Shown piece by piece: positions 1 to 8,691 of a stretch of 64,000 nt of DNA (positions within the stretch are counted from its first letter, which is position 1; every line of letters starts with the position of its first letter). The stretch is from Paenibacillus vietnamensis. GTDB taxonomy: Bacteria; Bacillota; Bacilli; Paenibacillales; Paenibacillaceae. Position numbers and translations under genes: made by a program. The stretch covers positions 461,329 through 525,328 of the forward strand of contig NZ_JAHMHW010000003.1 of NCBI RefSeq assembly GCF_020169515.1. The letters run 5' to 3'. The notes under the pieces were generated by a model, which had not been told where the DNA came from, did not search any database, and saw only the letters and a list, made by a program, of their open reading frames with translations.

Positions 1-775
1 GGCTGCTGGATACGTAGTGAACCGCTTCGCGGATTCTGCCCTTGAGGGATGGGGCGTGCTGCATCGCAACCTTGCGGAAAAAAGAAAAGCCGCGCGGATT
101 TTTTTTGTACTGCTTAATCATGTTGAGACTGGAGCCGTCCTCCATATATTCGACGACGCAAAGCACCTCGTTCATAATCAACAGCGGGTACTGCTGGTCG
201 ATCAAAATATATTTGTAAGACAGCGGACAATATTTCTCGCCGGGGAAAATCGGGTAGGGCGGAGTCGCGCTGGTAAGCTCCGTCCGGTAAACGAGCTTTT
301 TGTCCCCCTTCACCTGATGCAGGGCATATAGATCGGTCAGCGTCGAATGCTTCACATGCTCCGGCATTCTGGTGCCGATCACGTCGCCGCGCTGCGAAAC
401 GTCCAGGCCGACGATGCCGGCATACTTGTCGCTGCCGTGCTGCCGCCAGAACGAGGTGATTTTCTCAACGGCGTCATCCGCCATGTAATCGTCCGAATCG
501 ATGCAGACGTTAAGCTCCGTATCGATTCGTTCGTAGGCTGCGTTGTGCCCGCCGTGCATCCCCAAATTTTCCTGGTAATGATAGCGGATCGGAATGAGGT
601 TCTCCCGGATCCAGCCGGCAACGAGCTCCCTCGTACCGTCGGTGGAGCCATCGTCGATAATGAGCCATTCGAAATCGCTGCAGGTCTGGCGCTTCAGGCT
701 CTCGTAGCATAAATGCAGCGTATAGGCCCGGTTGTACGTCGGGGTAAACACCGTCAGCATCGGCTTCACTTTCAT
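1..775 (-). CDS. Family 2 glycosyltransferase, 3' end cut off
   Basis: Reading from the ATG at 775 gives 258 codons with no stop before the window edge, so the C-terminus is missing. The start MLTVFTPTYNRAYTL is the usual GT-A nucleotide-binding strand. DDGSTDGT lies near residues 41-48 and an acidic DSDD cluster, which would bind the sugar nucleotide and metal, is at about 93-96. Family members transfer one sugar from an NDP-sugar onto a growing lipid-linked repeat unit at the cytoplasmic membrane. It is the most distal eps gene visible, nine bases after the EpsF-like gene, and so probably in the same transcript. The acceptor sugar cannot be told from the sequence. Confidence 0.9.
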   Translation of the reverse strand, partial: MKVKPMLTVFTPTYNRAYTLHLCYESLKRQTCSDFEWLIIDDGSTDGTRELVAGWIRENLIPIRYHYQENLGMHGGHNAAYERIDTELNVCIDSDDYMADDAVEKITSFWRQHGSDKYAGIVGLDVSQRGDVIGTRMPEHVKHSTLTDLYALHQVKGDKKLVYRTELTSATPPYPIFPGEKYCPLSYKYILIDQQYPLLIMNEVLCVVEYMEDGSSLNMIKQYKKNPRGFSFFRKVAMQHAPSLKGRIREAVHYVSSS

Positions 776-784
776 CTTCCTCCG

Positions 785-1906
785 TTATCTCGCGGCGGCC
801 TCCGCCGCGTGATTCATATAATAGTCGGACAGCCATTTCGCCATCGTCGCCGTGTCGTAGCCCCGTTTCCTTAACGATTCGGCCGTATCCGCATGCTCCC
901 GGGAAGCGGCGGCGATCTGTCTGGCCCAATACTCAGGCGGCTGCTTCAGACCGACGAACTGCAGCCGGCCGGTGACGTCGGCTTCCGCCGTAATCGTATC
1001 GGATACGATGCAGGTCAGCCCCGCCGCCTGGGCTTCCACAAGCACGACCGGCAGTCCTTCGAACAAAGAAGGAAACAGGAACAGGTCGAAGCCTTGAAGC
1101 AGCCTTGCCACATCGCCGCGCACGCCCAGCAGCCTTACGCTTCCGGTCAAGCCCAGCCTCTCGATCTTCTTCTCGATGGCGGGCCGCAGGTGCCCCTCTC
1201 CTGCGAGCACGAGCAGCGCATCCGGCTCTTTATCCAGCACCGCCTTGAAAATATCGAGCAGAAAATCATGGTTTTTCTGCTCGTTGAACCTTCCGATATG
1301 GCCGATGACGAGCCGGTCGCCTGCCCCGATTTCGTTCCGGATCTGCTCCCGCACGGCCGCGTTAAACCGGAATTCGCTGACGTTGACGGCGTTATGCAGC
1401 ACGGTCACCTTGCCCGAATCGGCAAGACGCCGGCCGAACAGCCACTTACCGGCGTTCTCCGAGCATGCAAAATAGCTGCTGGGATGATCCCGCATCGCAA
1501 GCCTCGCATAAATCCGGAACGGCAGCTTTTTGTCGATTCCGAGATCGCTCAGGTGGCTGTGCATAATCCGGCAAGGCACGCCGGCCTTGCGCGCCGCCCG
1601 CATAACAAAGCTGCTGTTCTCGTTAATATGGGAATGAACGACCTTATAGTGCGGATAGTCTCTGAAAAACTGGTCAAGCTGGCTGAAATACTGCATGTAA
1701 TTGCCCGGCCTGATCGCCGGCATCCGGTAGATGCGGCCGCCCAGCGCCTCAATTTCCCGGTCGTAGTGACCGGCCTCCGTCCGGTGAACGATGAAGTCAA
1801 ACTGAATTTTGCTTCTGTCCATTTGACGGTAATAGTTCATCAGCATGGTTTCTAGCCCGCCGCGATTCATGATGGTGACCACCTGCAAGATCCGAACCGG
1901 TTCCAA
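785..1906 (-). CDS. epsF: EpsF-like family 4 glycosyltransferase
   Basis: A 373-residue GT-B glycosyltransferase. The opening MEPVRILQVVTIMNRGGLET, the segment GRFNEQKNH near 205-213 and the EGLPVVLVE motif (E283 and E291, the E-x7-E pair that binds the donor nucleotide) match EpsF of the B. subtilis matrix operon. Its role would be sugar transfer during assembly of the exopolysaccharide repeat unit. The TTG at 1906 is chosen because GGGGAGGA sits six bases upstream. That places the start 110 bases inside the preceding gene, an unusually long overlap. The symbol is by similarity; donor and linkage are unknown. Confidence 0.85.
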   Translation of the reverse strand: MEPVRILQVVTIMNRGGLETMLMNYYRQMDRSKIQFDFIVHRTEAGHYDREIEALGGRIYRMPAIRPGNYMQYFSQLDQFFRDYPHYKVVHSHINENSSFVMRAARKAGVPCRIMHSHLSDLGIDKKLPFRIYARLAMRDHPSSYFACSENAGKWLFGRRLADSGKVTVLHNAVNVSEFRFNAAVREQIRNEIGAGDRLVIGHIGRFNEQKNHDFLLDIFKAVLDKEPDALLVLAGEGHLRPAIEKKIERLGLTGSVRLLGVRGDVARLLQGFDLFLFPSLFEGLPVVLVEAQAAGLTCIVSDTITAEADVTGRLQFVGLKQPPEYWARQIAAASREHADTAESLRKRGYDTATMAKWLSDYYMNHAAEAAAR

Positions 1907-2984
1907 CTCGAGTCCTCCCCGCTTTACGTATTCTCATCCGGTCCATCGCCGCCAGCATCAAATAGACGGCAGGTACCAGCCTGTATTTCGCACATAAAAA
2001 AAAGGCCCTCCAAATGAAAGGGCTGCCCGCGGCATCCAGCCTTTTTAGCGATTGCCTGATTCTGTCCCTGCGGAGCAGCGCGCCGATTTCCTTCAGCTTC
2101 TTCGCCGGCGGCAGCGCCTTGCCTCCATTCATAACGTTTAGCCCAAGCCCGATTACATTCATAGAAATCCGATTGTTTAAGGCTGTTTTATACTCGCCAG
2201 CCAGCTGCTTGTTATCGATGAAGCCTTCCATGAAGCCGTACAGCTTCTCGAACCGGTCGGGAAGCTTCTCGTTGTATGACGAGGTAATCGAGGTTTCGTT
2301 GGCTCTCCAATAGTGGTAGTAGGACCGGTTTAAAAATTGAAACGACTCCGCGTAATAAAAGGCGTGCATATTGAACAGCGTGTCCTCGTTGCTGCCGATG
2401 ATACTGAGATCGGTAAATGCAAGACTGTGGCCCTTGATCAGACCGGAGCGGTACAGCTTCGACCAGACGGTCCCCCAGGCATCCAAATATTCCGGATTGC
2501 CCGTTTCGTTCCCCAGCGGCCCGATCAGCCTGCGCAGCATGCCGCTCTTCACCTTATCCATCCGGTAAGTCTGCTTATGCGGCAGCGGGAACGCCTTCTC
2601 CTTCGAATGGGTGCCGAATTCGCGGATGTAGCCGCACATCACGATATCGACGTTGTCGGTCAGCGCGGCATCGTACATTTCCGCGTACATGTCCGCCTCG
2701 ACCCAATCGTCCGGGTCGGCGAAGCCGATGTAATGACCGGAAGCGGCTTTGATTCCGTCGTTGCGGGCCGCCGATACCCCGGCATTGCTCTTGCTGACGA
2801 TCTTCACTCGCGGATCCTTCCGTGCATATCGCTCCAGTACCCGTAAGCTCGAGTCCGTCGATCCGTCATCGACCGCGACGATTTCGATGTCCTCCAGCGT
2901 TTGCGCGAGCAGGCTGCGCAAGCATCTGTCCAAATACCGCTCCATATTATATATAGGCACGATGATACTGACTTTGGGATTCAT
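1797..2984 (-). CDS. Family 2 glycosyltransferase (EpsH/EpsJ type)
   Basis: A 395-residue GT-A protein. It starts MNPKVSIIVPIYNMERYLDR, has VDDGSTDSS near 38-46 and a DPDD metal/sugar-nucleotide motif at about 90-93. The ATG at 2984 has GGGGGAACC just upstream. It overlaps its upstream neighbour by 38 bases and its downstream neighbour by 110 bases. The last 35 or so residues, read inside the EpsF-like gene, are low-complexity and unlike a glycosyltransferase tail (HHHESRRARNH). The ancestral stop was probably near 1910 and has been lost, or there is an indel. A role in eps repeat-unit synthesis follows from the family and the operon. Confidence 0.88.
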   Translation of the reverse strand: MNPKVSIIVPIYNMERYLDRCLRSLLAQTLEDIEIVAVDDGSTDSSLRVLERYARKDPRVKIVSKSNAGVSAARNDGIKAASGHYIGFADPDDWVEADMYAEMYDAALTDNVDIVMCGYIREFGTHSKEKAFPLPHKQTYRMDKVKSGMLRRLIGPLGNETGNPEYLDAWGTVWSKLYRSGLIKGHSLAFTDLSIIGSNEDTLFNMHAFYYAESFQFLNRSYYHYWRANETSITSSYNEKLPDRFEKLYGFMEGFIDNKQLAGEYKTALNNRISMNVIGLGLNVMNGGKALPPAKKLKEIGALLRRDRIRQSLKRLDAAGSPFIWRAFFLCAKYRLVPAVYLMLAAMDRMRIRKAGRTRVGTGSDLAGGHHHESRRARNHADELLPSNGQKQNSV

Positions 2985-4119
2985 TTGGTTCCCCCACCAT
3001 AAAAGATTGATAAATAGCGCTCAGCTCCTGCCCTACCGGCAGCGAACCGTATTTCTGCACAAGCTCGATGCTCGCCGCACCCATCCGGTGCCTGAGCTCG
3101 ACGGATTCGCCCAGCCGCTTCAGGCGGTCGGCGAACGAAGCCGCATCCCCGGGCTCGACGATGAAGCCGTTCTCCCCATCCGAGACAAGCTCCGCATGTC
3201 CGCGGTTGCGCGTCGCGACGACTGGAAGCCCGCTCGCCATCGCTTCCATAATATTGACCGGCAGCCCCTCCCTCAGGCTCGAGGCGACGGCAACGTCGCA
3301 CATCGGCAGAAGGGCGGCGATATCGGTGCGGTAGCCGAGAAAGCGTACCCGGTCCGTAAGGCCCAGGCTTGCGGCAAGGTCGCGGCAAGGCTCCAGCAGC
3401 GGGCCCTCCCCGGCGAGCAGCAGCTTGGCTTGCGGCAGCTGATCCTTGATGGCGGCCAGCGCCCGGATCAGCAGCTGATGATTTTTGTTCTTATTGAATT
3501 CAGCCGCATAAAAGAGGAGGTAGTCGTCGGTCCGGTAATCCAGCTCCCGGCGCAGACGCCACTTCTCGAGCTTCGGCAGCGGCTTGAAGCTTGCCGTATT
3601 GACGCCTACGCCATGAACATGTGCGATATGCGCCGCTTTGAAGCGCTTGTTCAGCGCCAGATTGTAATCCTCCCCGTTGATGGTGATCAGGCAGTCTGTC
3701 AGGCTGGACAAATATTTTTCCACCGGGTAATAAAACACCCAATGCAGCGGGGAGGCCCCTTTGCAGAAATGGAAGCCGTGCGCCGTATAGATGACCTTCG
3801 TCCCCCTCCGTCTGGCCCCTCTTGCCGCGAGCCTAGCGAGAACTCCGCCCATCGGGGTGTGGCAGTGAATGATGTTGTAGTCCTGCTCTTCGATGATCTC
3901 CTTCAGCTCCCGGTATGCATTCATATTGTTCAGGCGAAAGGGAGAGCGCTCCAGCTTCAAGTCGAACTTCCGGTCGCAGAAAGGAAGCTCCAGCTGCCCC
4001 TTGGCCGCGACGTGCACCTCCCAGCCCTTCTGCTTGAACCATTCCATGACCGGCAGGTGGAACGCTTTGAAATGGTAATCGACGGTTGCGCAAAACAGTA
4101 TTTTTCCCACTGTGCTCAC
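2947..4119 (-). CDS. epsD: EpsD-like family 4 glycosyltransferase
   Basis: A 390-residue GT-B glycosyltransferase. The N-terminus GKILFCATVDYHFKAFHLP and the segment HTPMGGVLARLAAR with YTAHGFHF resemble EpsD and other capsule glycosyltransferases. EGLPVNIMEAMASGLPVV carries the E-x7-E donor-site pair. It probably adds an early sugar to the lipid-linked exopolysaccharide unit at the membrane. Two GTG starts are possible, 4119 and 4110, neither with an ideal ribosome site; the longer is reported. It follows galU after 14 bases and overlaps the next glycosyltransferase by 38 bases, so the genes are likely translationally coupled. Confidence 0.85.
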   Translation of the reverse strand: MSTVGKILFCATVDYHFKAFHLPVMEWFKQKGWEVHVAAKGQLELPFCDRKFDLKLERSPFRLNNMNAYRELKEIIEEQDYNIIHCHTPMGGVLARLAARGARRRGTKVIYTAHGFHFCKGASPLHWVFYYPVEKYLSSLTDCLITINGEDYNLALNKRFKAAHIAHVHGVGVNTASFKPLPKLEKWRLRRELDYRTDDYLLFYAAEFNKNKNHQLLIRALAAIKDQLPQAKLLLAGEGPLLEPCRDLAASLGLTDRVRFLGYRTDIAALLPMCDVAVASSLREGLPVNIMEAMASGLPVVATRNRGHAELVSDGENGFIVEPGDAASFADRLKRLGESVELRHRMGAASIELVQKYGSLPVGQELSAIYQSFMVGEPNESQSQYHRAYI

Positions 4120-4133
4120 CAGCCTTATCCGCG

Positions 4134-5015
4134 TTATTTCCGAACGGCTTCCCGCTCGATCGTCTCCGCCAGGTAGCTCATCAGCTCATAACGCAAATCC
4201 TCGCGCTGCAAAGCGAACTCGATCGTCGTCCGGATAAAGCCCATCTTCTCCCCGACATCGTGGCGGCTGCCTTCAAATTCGTAGGCATAGACGGCTTCGG
4301 TCCGGTTCAAAGCCGCAATCGCATCGGTAAGCTGAATTTCGCCGCCGGCTCCGGGAGCCTGATTCCCGAGAATGTCGAAGATGGACGGGTTCAAAATGTA
4401 ACGTCCCATAATCGCCATATTCGATGGCGCTTCCTCGCGAGCCGGCTTCTCGACGAGATGCTTCACTCTGTGAAAGGAAGGCTCCATAATCGTGCCGTCG
4501 ACGATTCCGTATCTGGACACTGCCTCATCCGCAACGCGCTGTACGCCAATGACGGATGTGCGGTATTGCTCGTATTTTTCAATCATTTGTTTGATGCAGG
4601 GCTTTTCCGCCGAGATGATGTCATCGCCCAGCAGGACGGCGAACGGCTCGTTGCCGATGAACTTTCTGGCGCACCAGATCGCATGGCCCAGGCCTCTCGG
4701 CTCCTTTTGCCTGATGTAGTGAATGTCGACCATATCGGCGGATTTGCGCACCTCGCTCAGCAGGTCGAATTTATGCTTGGCCGTCAAAATCTGCTCCAGC
4801 TCGACCGAGTTGTCGAAATGGTCCTCGATGGCCCGTTTATGCTTGCCGGTCACGATAATGATATCCTCGATTCCGGATTCGATCGCCTCCTCAACGATGT
4901 ACTGAATCGTCGGCTTATCGACGATCGGCAGCATCTCCTTCGGCATCGCCTTTGTCGCAGGCAAAAACCTCGTACCAAGCCCCGCAGCCGGGATAATCGC
5001 TTTCCTTACCTTCAT
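4134..5015 (-). CDS. galU: UTP--glucose-1-phosphate uridylyltransferase
   Basis: A 293-residue GalU/GtaB-type enzyme that makes UDP-glucose from UTP and glucose-1-phosphate. The signature nucleotidyltransferase loop begins at residue 11 ([20 protein letters not shown]). [18 protein letters not shown] follows, and LGDDII is the metal-binding segment. Length and architecture are normal for the family. Its place between the EpsC-like gene and the glycosyltransferases suggests it supplies UDP-glucose for the exopolysaccharide. Another copy elsewhere in the genome may serve wall teichoic or lipid synthesis. Confidence 0.95.
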   Translation of the reverse strand: MKVRKAIIPAAGLGTRFLPATKAMPKEMLPIVDKPTIQYIVEEAIESGIEDIIIVTGKHKRAIEDHFDNSVELEQILTAKHKFDLLSEVRKSADMVDIHYIRQKEPRGLGHAIWCARKFIGNEPFAVLLGDDIISAEKPCIKQMIEKYEQYRTSVIGVQRVADEAVSRYGIVDGTIMEPSFHRVKHLVEKPAREEAPSNMAIMGRYILNPSIFDILGNQAPGAGGEIQLTDAIAALNRTEAVYAYEFEGSRHDVGEKMGFIRTTIEFALQREDLRYELMSYLAETIEREAVRK

Positions 5016-5068
5016 AAGTTTTGTCGCCCCTTTTTAAAATTGTTTTGAATATCGAGAGAAGCGGCCAT

Positions 5069-6895
5069 TTATCCCGTCACAGACACAAACTTCGGCAATA
5101 CGACAACATGGTTCGCAAGATCGAGCAGACGAACCCGAAGCTCCGCTTTGCCCATGCCCGCGAAGTCGGTGATAATCTCCTCGATTTCTTCGTAATACAC
5201 CTCAACCGATTTGCCTATGTAAATTTTCGGATATACCTGCGTGTCGTTACGTTCGCTATCCTTCAGCATTTCCTCGAACAGCTTCTCGCCCGGTCTGATG
5301 CCGGTAAATTGAATGCCGATTTCCTCGACCGTGAAGCCCGACATTCGAATGACGTTTTGCGCCAGATCGGTAATTTTCACGGGCTCCCCCATGTCCAGCA
5401 CGAAGATTTCCCCGCCCTTTGCCAGAGCGCCGGCTTGAATGACAAGCCGCGAAGCCTCGGGAATCGTCATGAAATAGCGGACCATATCGGGATGCGTCAC
5501 GGTGACCGGGCCGCCCTTCTCGATCTGCTTCTTGAACAACGGGATAACGCTGCCCCTGCTGCCAAGCACGTTGCCGAACCGGACCGCTACAAACTTCGTG
5601 GCGCTTCCCCGGTCCATGTGCTGGATGATCATCTCCGCAATCCGCTTCGTTGCGCCCATGACGCTGGTCGGATTAACGGCTTTGTCTGTCGAGATCATGA
5701 CGAACGTTTCGACTCGGCTCGCACTCGCGGCTTTGGCGGCGTTCAGCGTACCGATCACATTGTTCTTGAACGCTTCCTCCGGATTGCGTTCCATGAGCGG
5801 CACATGCTTATGGGCGGCGGCATGATAGACGACCTGCGGCCGGTGCGCCTGCATGACGGACAGCATCTTCGCTTCGTCCTGCAGATCGGCGATTTCCGTC
5901 ACGAACTGGATACTCGTATGGCCGTACAGCTCCTTCAGCTCCATCTCGATCGAATAGATGCTGTTTTCCCCGTGTCCAAGCAATATGAGCTTATCCGGCA
6001 AAAACTTGGATACCTGCCTGCACACCTCCGAGCCGATCGACCCGCCGGCGCCTGTGACCATGACGACCTTCTGTGTCACATAACCGGATATGCTTTCGAT
6101 ATCGAGCTCCACCGGCTCGCGGCCAAGCAGATCCTCAACCTGGATGTCGCGGAACTGGTTCACCGACACCTTTCCAGTCGCAAGATCCTCAAGCATTGGA
6201 ATCGTCTGCGTCTTGGCCGTCGATTTCGCGCATTCCGAGAAAATCGTATTCAGCTGCTTCTTGCTCAGCGAAGGAATCGCAATGACGATATTATCGATGC
6301 TCTGCTCCTTCACAATGCTTGCGATCCGCGGTACTCCCCCGAATACGGGTATGCCCATAATGTCCAAATTATGTTTCTTGGCATCGTCGTCCACGAAGGC
6401 GACGGGCTTCAGCTCCGCATCCGCATTGCTCAGAAGCTGCCTGGCCAGCATCGTGCCGGCCGAGCCGGCCCCGACGATCAGCGTTCGTCTTCGCTGCTTG
6501 CCGTCATGCGGATACCTCGATCTTAGCAGGCGCCAGCACAGGCGCGAGCCGCCGATCATCAGCATATGGATCATCCAGGTCACGGCCAGCAGCCGGAAAA
6601 AAACGTCCTGAAGTACCATCTGCTGCATGAGCGCCGCCGACAGAATCGAGAAGGAGACCGCCTTTGTGATAATGATCAGCTCACCTACGCTCGCATACTC
6701 CCAGGCTTTCTTGTAGAGCTTGTAGTAGAAAGCAAAGAAATGATGGCTCAGCAGCAAGGTAATCGAGCTGATCACGACCGGCAGCGTCACAACGTTAAGC
6801 GAAGCGTCCAGCAGAAACCGGCTGAAATAAATGGCTGAGAGCACGATTAGCGAATCCGCTAAAATTAATAACGATATCCTCTGGCGATATTTCAA
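5069..6895 (-). CDS. epsC: EpsC-like membrane nucleotide-sugar dehydratase/epimerase
   Basis: A 608-residue CapD/FlaA1-family protein. Several hydrophobic segments in the first ~110 residues anchor it in the membrane. A Rossmann-like CoA-binding region follows (LIVGAGSAGTMLAR), then a short-chain dehydrogenase domain with VTGAGGSIGSE (~residue 285) and TDKAVNPTSVMGATK, where Met replaces the usual Tyr of the YxxxK pair as in this subfamily. Relatives are UDP-GlcNAc 4,6-dehydratases that supply deoxy-sugars for exopolysaccharide. TTG at 6895 is preceded by AAAGGGTGA. It is separated from epsB by the structured leader, as in other Bacillales eps operons. Confidence 0.93.
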   Translation of the reverse strand: MKYRQRISLLILADSLIVLSAIYFSRFLLDASLNVVTLPVVISSITLLLSHHFFAFYYKLYKKAWEYASVGELIIITKAVSFSILSAALMQQMVLQDVFFRLLAVTWMIHMLMIGGSRLCWRLLRSRYPHDGKQRRRTLIVGAGSAGTMLARQLLSNADAELKPVAFVDDDAKKHNLDIMGIPVFGGVPRIASIVKEQSIDNIVIAIPSLSKKQLNTIFSECAKSTAKTQTIPMLEDLATGKVSVNQFRDIQVEDLLGREPVELDIESISGYVTQKVVMVTGAGGSIGSEVCRQVSKFLPDKLILLGHGENSIYSIEMELKELYGHTSIQFVTEIADLQDEAKMLSVMQAHRPQVVYHAAAHKHVPLMERNPEEAFKNNVIGTLNAAKAASASRVETFVMISTDKAVNPTSVMGATKRIAEMIIQHMDRGSATKFVAVRFGNVLGSRGSVIPLFKKQIEKGGPVTVTHPDMVRYFMTIPEASRLVIQAGALAKGGEIFVLDMGEPVKITDLAQNVIRMSGFTVEEIGIQFTGIRPGEKLFEEMLKDSERNDTQVYPKIYIGKSVEVYYEEIEEIITDFAGMGKAELRVRLLDLANHVVVLPKFVSVTG

Positions 6896-6942
6896 ATCCC
6901 GTTCACCCTTTCTCTTTCAACCTAAAGGAATATAACGACACC

Positions 6943-7006
6943 CATTAGAGTGTTTAACTGTCAGGTCTTCCTATCTTTCAAGACCCGATAGTTAAAAACT
7001 CTAATG
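6943..7006 (-). repeat. Long inverted repeat before epsC
   Basis: Two 27-base arms, 6943-6969 and 6980-7006, are complementary except at three positions and are separated by a 10-base loop. On the transcribed (minus) strand this makes a hairpin from CATTAGAGT to ACTCTAATG with wobble or mismatched pairs in the middle. No T-run follows, so it is not a standard intrinsic terminator. It lies between the candidate leader RNA and the epsC start, where it could stabilise RNA, be a processing site, or be part of the antitermination element. Confidence 0.75.
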
Positions 7007-7009
7007 CAG

Positions 7010-7150
7010 AGTCCGGGGCATCCAACCCCTCCTCACGCCATACCCTTGACGACTTCGCGTCTAAGGCTTGATGCAGCCCACAGCATGGCCGAGTGCCTCC
7101 GTTGATAACGGTAAGGAGACATTACCGAACAAGGTTGTGCTCAATAGAGA
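7010..7150 (-). ncRNA. Candidate EAR/epsC leader RNA
   Basis: The ~295 bases between epsB and epsC are non-coding and rich in short hairpins on the minus strand. These include CGGTAA/TTACCG (7109-7128), a GAC-GCGAA-GTC loop enclosed by CCTT/AAGG (about 7043-7065) and GGGG/CCCC around 7013-7030. In B. subtilis and relatives the EAR (Rfam epsC) RNA sits exactly between epsB and epsC and lets polymerase read through terminators in the long operon. Position and structure agree with that. The consensus itself could not be checked here, so the call rests mainly on synteny, and the boundaries are approximate. Confidence 0.55.
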
Positions 7151-7190
7151 ACAGTCTTCCCGCAAAAAAAGCGCTATCCGATTATGATCA

Positions 7191-7856
7191 TCAAACGCTC
7201 TTCTTATTTAATATGACGCCGAGTATATTGGCTTTGGCAAACAGCAAGGCCCGCTTCGCTTCCTTTGCCTGCTCCAGCTGCGTCTTCCCGCTTCCGAGCA
7301 GCAGGATAACGCCATCGCACTTGCTTACAAGCGCATTCGTCTCCGCCACACCGAGCACCGGAGGACAATCCAGCAGAATCATATCGTAATTGGAGGATGC
7401 GTAATGCATAACATCGCTCATCAATCCGGAATCGAGCAGCTCCGTCGTATTAAAAAAACGCTGGCCGCTCGGCAAAATGTCGAGCCCTTCAACCTCGGTT
7501 CCATAAATCGCTTCCCGCACGTCCAGCTGCTGACCAAGCACGTTAGATAAGCCGGGGGAAGTCTGTACGCCAAAAATCTGGTGGAGCGTCGGGTTCCGGA
7601 AATTCACATCGATGATAAGCACTCTGTCTCCACGCTGCGCCATGCAAATCGCCAGATTGATGGCCGCCGTCGACTTCCCTTCCTGAGCGGACGGCGAGGT
7701 GATCAGCAGCGACCGCATCTTCCTGCCTCTCGAGGCGTATTGAATGTTGTTGCGGATGGTGCGGTACTGCTCGGCTATGGTGCCGTACGGATTCGAATAG
7801 GTTAACAGGCTTCTCGATACCATCGACTTCGCCGGTTTAATACGTTCACGACCCAA
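7191..7856 (-). CDS. epsB: EpsB-like bacterial tyrosine kinase, atypical
   Basis: A ~221-residue CpsD/CapB-type BY-kinase. It has a Walker A loop (SPSAQEGKST), a Walker A' strand VLIIDVNFRNP and Walker B MILLDCPPV. In the eps system this kinase works with the membrane protein EpsA to control polymer length and export. Two features are odd. The second Asp of the Walker A' DxDxR motif is Asn, and the protein stops at NKKSV with no C-terminal tyrosine cluster. TTG at 7856 is preferred to GTG at 7865 because AGAGGTGA lies at the right distance. It overlaps epsA, so the two are coupled. Confidence 0.88.
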   Translation of the reverse strand: MGRERIKPAKSMVSRSLLTYSNPYGTIAEQYRTIRNNIQYASRGRKMRSLLITSPSAQEGKSTAAINLAICMAQRGDRVLIIDVNFRNPTLHQIFGVQTSPGLSNVLGQQLDVREAIYGTEVEGLDILPSGQRFFNTTELLDSGLMSDVMHYASSNYDMILLDCPPVLGVAETNALVSKCDGVILLLGSGKTQLEQAKEAKRALLFAKANILGVILNKKSV

Positions 7857-8592
7857 TGGTTTCACCTCTCGCCACGATGCTTTTTTGTTTCTTCTCCTGG
7901 GAAGCCAGATCTCTTCTTCTCATCTTGGATACATTACCGAGCATCGTTAATCCCAGCAGTTCCTCTACCTCGCGCTCCGATTTGACCGAATCGTCCAAGG
8001 AGTCCAGCAAAAAGGTTAAGCCGATACTTAGGATGAGTCCGGCCAGGAAAGCGATAAAAACAATCGTGTTGCTTTTCTCGTTAATCGATACGGTGCTTGC
8101 CCCTGCCTGAGTCAACACCCGAATGCTGCTTACGCCGAGCGTCTGCGAAGCTACCTCGCGGTATACGTCGACGGTTTTATTGGCGATTTCAGCCGCCAGC
8201 TTCGGATCCGGATCGACAACCGTCACCACCGTTACGAGCGATCCTTCGACACTTTCCGCCCGGATTTGACTCCTTAATTCGCCCAGCGATTTTCTAAGCT
8301 CGAGGTCTTGAATTACTTTATCCAGAACGACCGGCTCGCGGATCATGACCTTCAGAGTGCTCATCATATCCGCGCTGGCAGCGACGATAATCCGGGAAGA
8401 AGAAGCGTACAGCGGCATCTCAGGCCTTGAATTGTACAAGCCGGCGAGAACCGTCAGGCCGATCGTGATGAGAGCAATCATCCAGAGGCGCTTCCGGATC
8501 ACAACGTAAAGCGCCTTTAGGTTGATTTCCTTCGTTTTTTCCTTCTCACCCCGTTCATGCTGCTGCAAGTCTTCTAATTGCTTGACATCCAT
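7846..8592 (-). CDS. epsA: EpsA-like Wzz polysaccharide co-polymerase
   Basis: A ~248-residue Wzz-domain protein. It has a hydrophilic start, a first membrane segment near residues 30-50 (LWMIALITIGLTVLAGLYNS), an extracytoplasmic loop, and a second membrane segment near 180 (TIVFIAFLAGLILSIGLTFL), then a short cytoplasmic tail. Such proteins set exopolysaccharide chain length and activate the partner kinase encoded next. The ATG at 8592 is chosen because AGGTGA lies four bases upstream; a TTG at 8607 would add five residues. It is the first gene of the eps operon, directly behind a repressor-controlled promoter. Confidence 0.9.
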   Translation of the reverse strand: MDVKQLEDLQQHERGEKEKTKEINLKALYVVIRKRLWMIALITIGLTVLAGLYNSRPEMPLYASSSRIIVAASADMMSTLKVMIREPVVLDKVIQDLELRKSLGELRSQIRAESVEGSLVTVVTVVDPDPKLAAEIANKTVDVYREVASQTLGVSSIRVLTQAGASTVSINEKSNTIVFIAFLAGLILSIGLTFLLDSLDDSVKSEREVEELLGLTMLGNVSKMRRRDLASQEKKQKSIVARGETIGS

Positions 8593-8611
8593 TTGCTCAC
8601 CTGCCAAGGTT

Positions 8612-8665
8612 GTTTTTTATAAAGAACGTTAACTTCATATTAGTTCTTTATATAGAACATGTCAA
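8612..8665 (-). promoter_or_regulatory. eps promoter with two SinR-like operators
   Basis: On the minus strand TTGACA (8660-8665) and TAATAT (8637-8642) are separated by exactly 17 bases, a near-perfect sigma-A promoter. The spacer is filled by the 16-base operator at 8643-8658, written GTTCTTTATATAGAAC on the plus strand. A second copy, GTTTTTTATAAAGAAC at 8612-8627, lies 31 bases further downstream in the untranslated region. Both contain the GTTCTTT box known for SinR in B. subtilis. A protein bound in the spacer would block polymerase, so repression is expected. Confidence 0.8.
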
Positions 8666-8691
8666 TATAAGATTTCCTCTTTTCAAAACGT

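Noticed and set aside
5021..6526. 501-residue plus-strand ORF
   Set aside because: It is the complement of the EpsC-like gene. The minus frame has the Rossmann and dehydratase motifs and the operon context.
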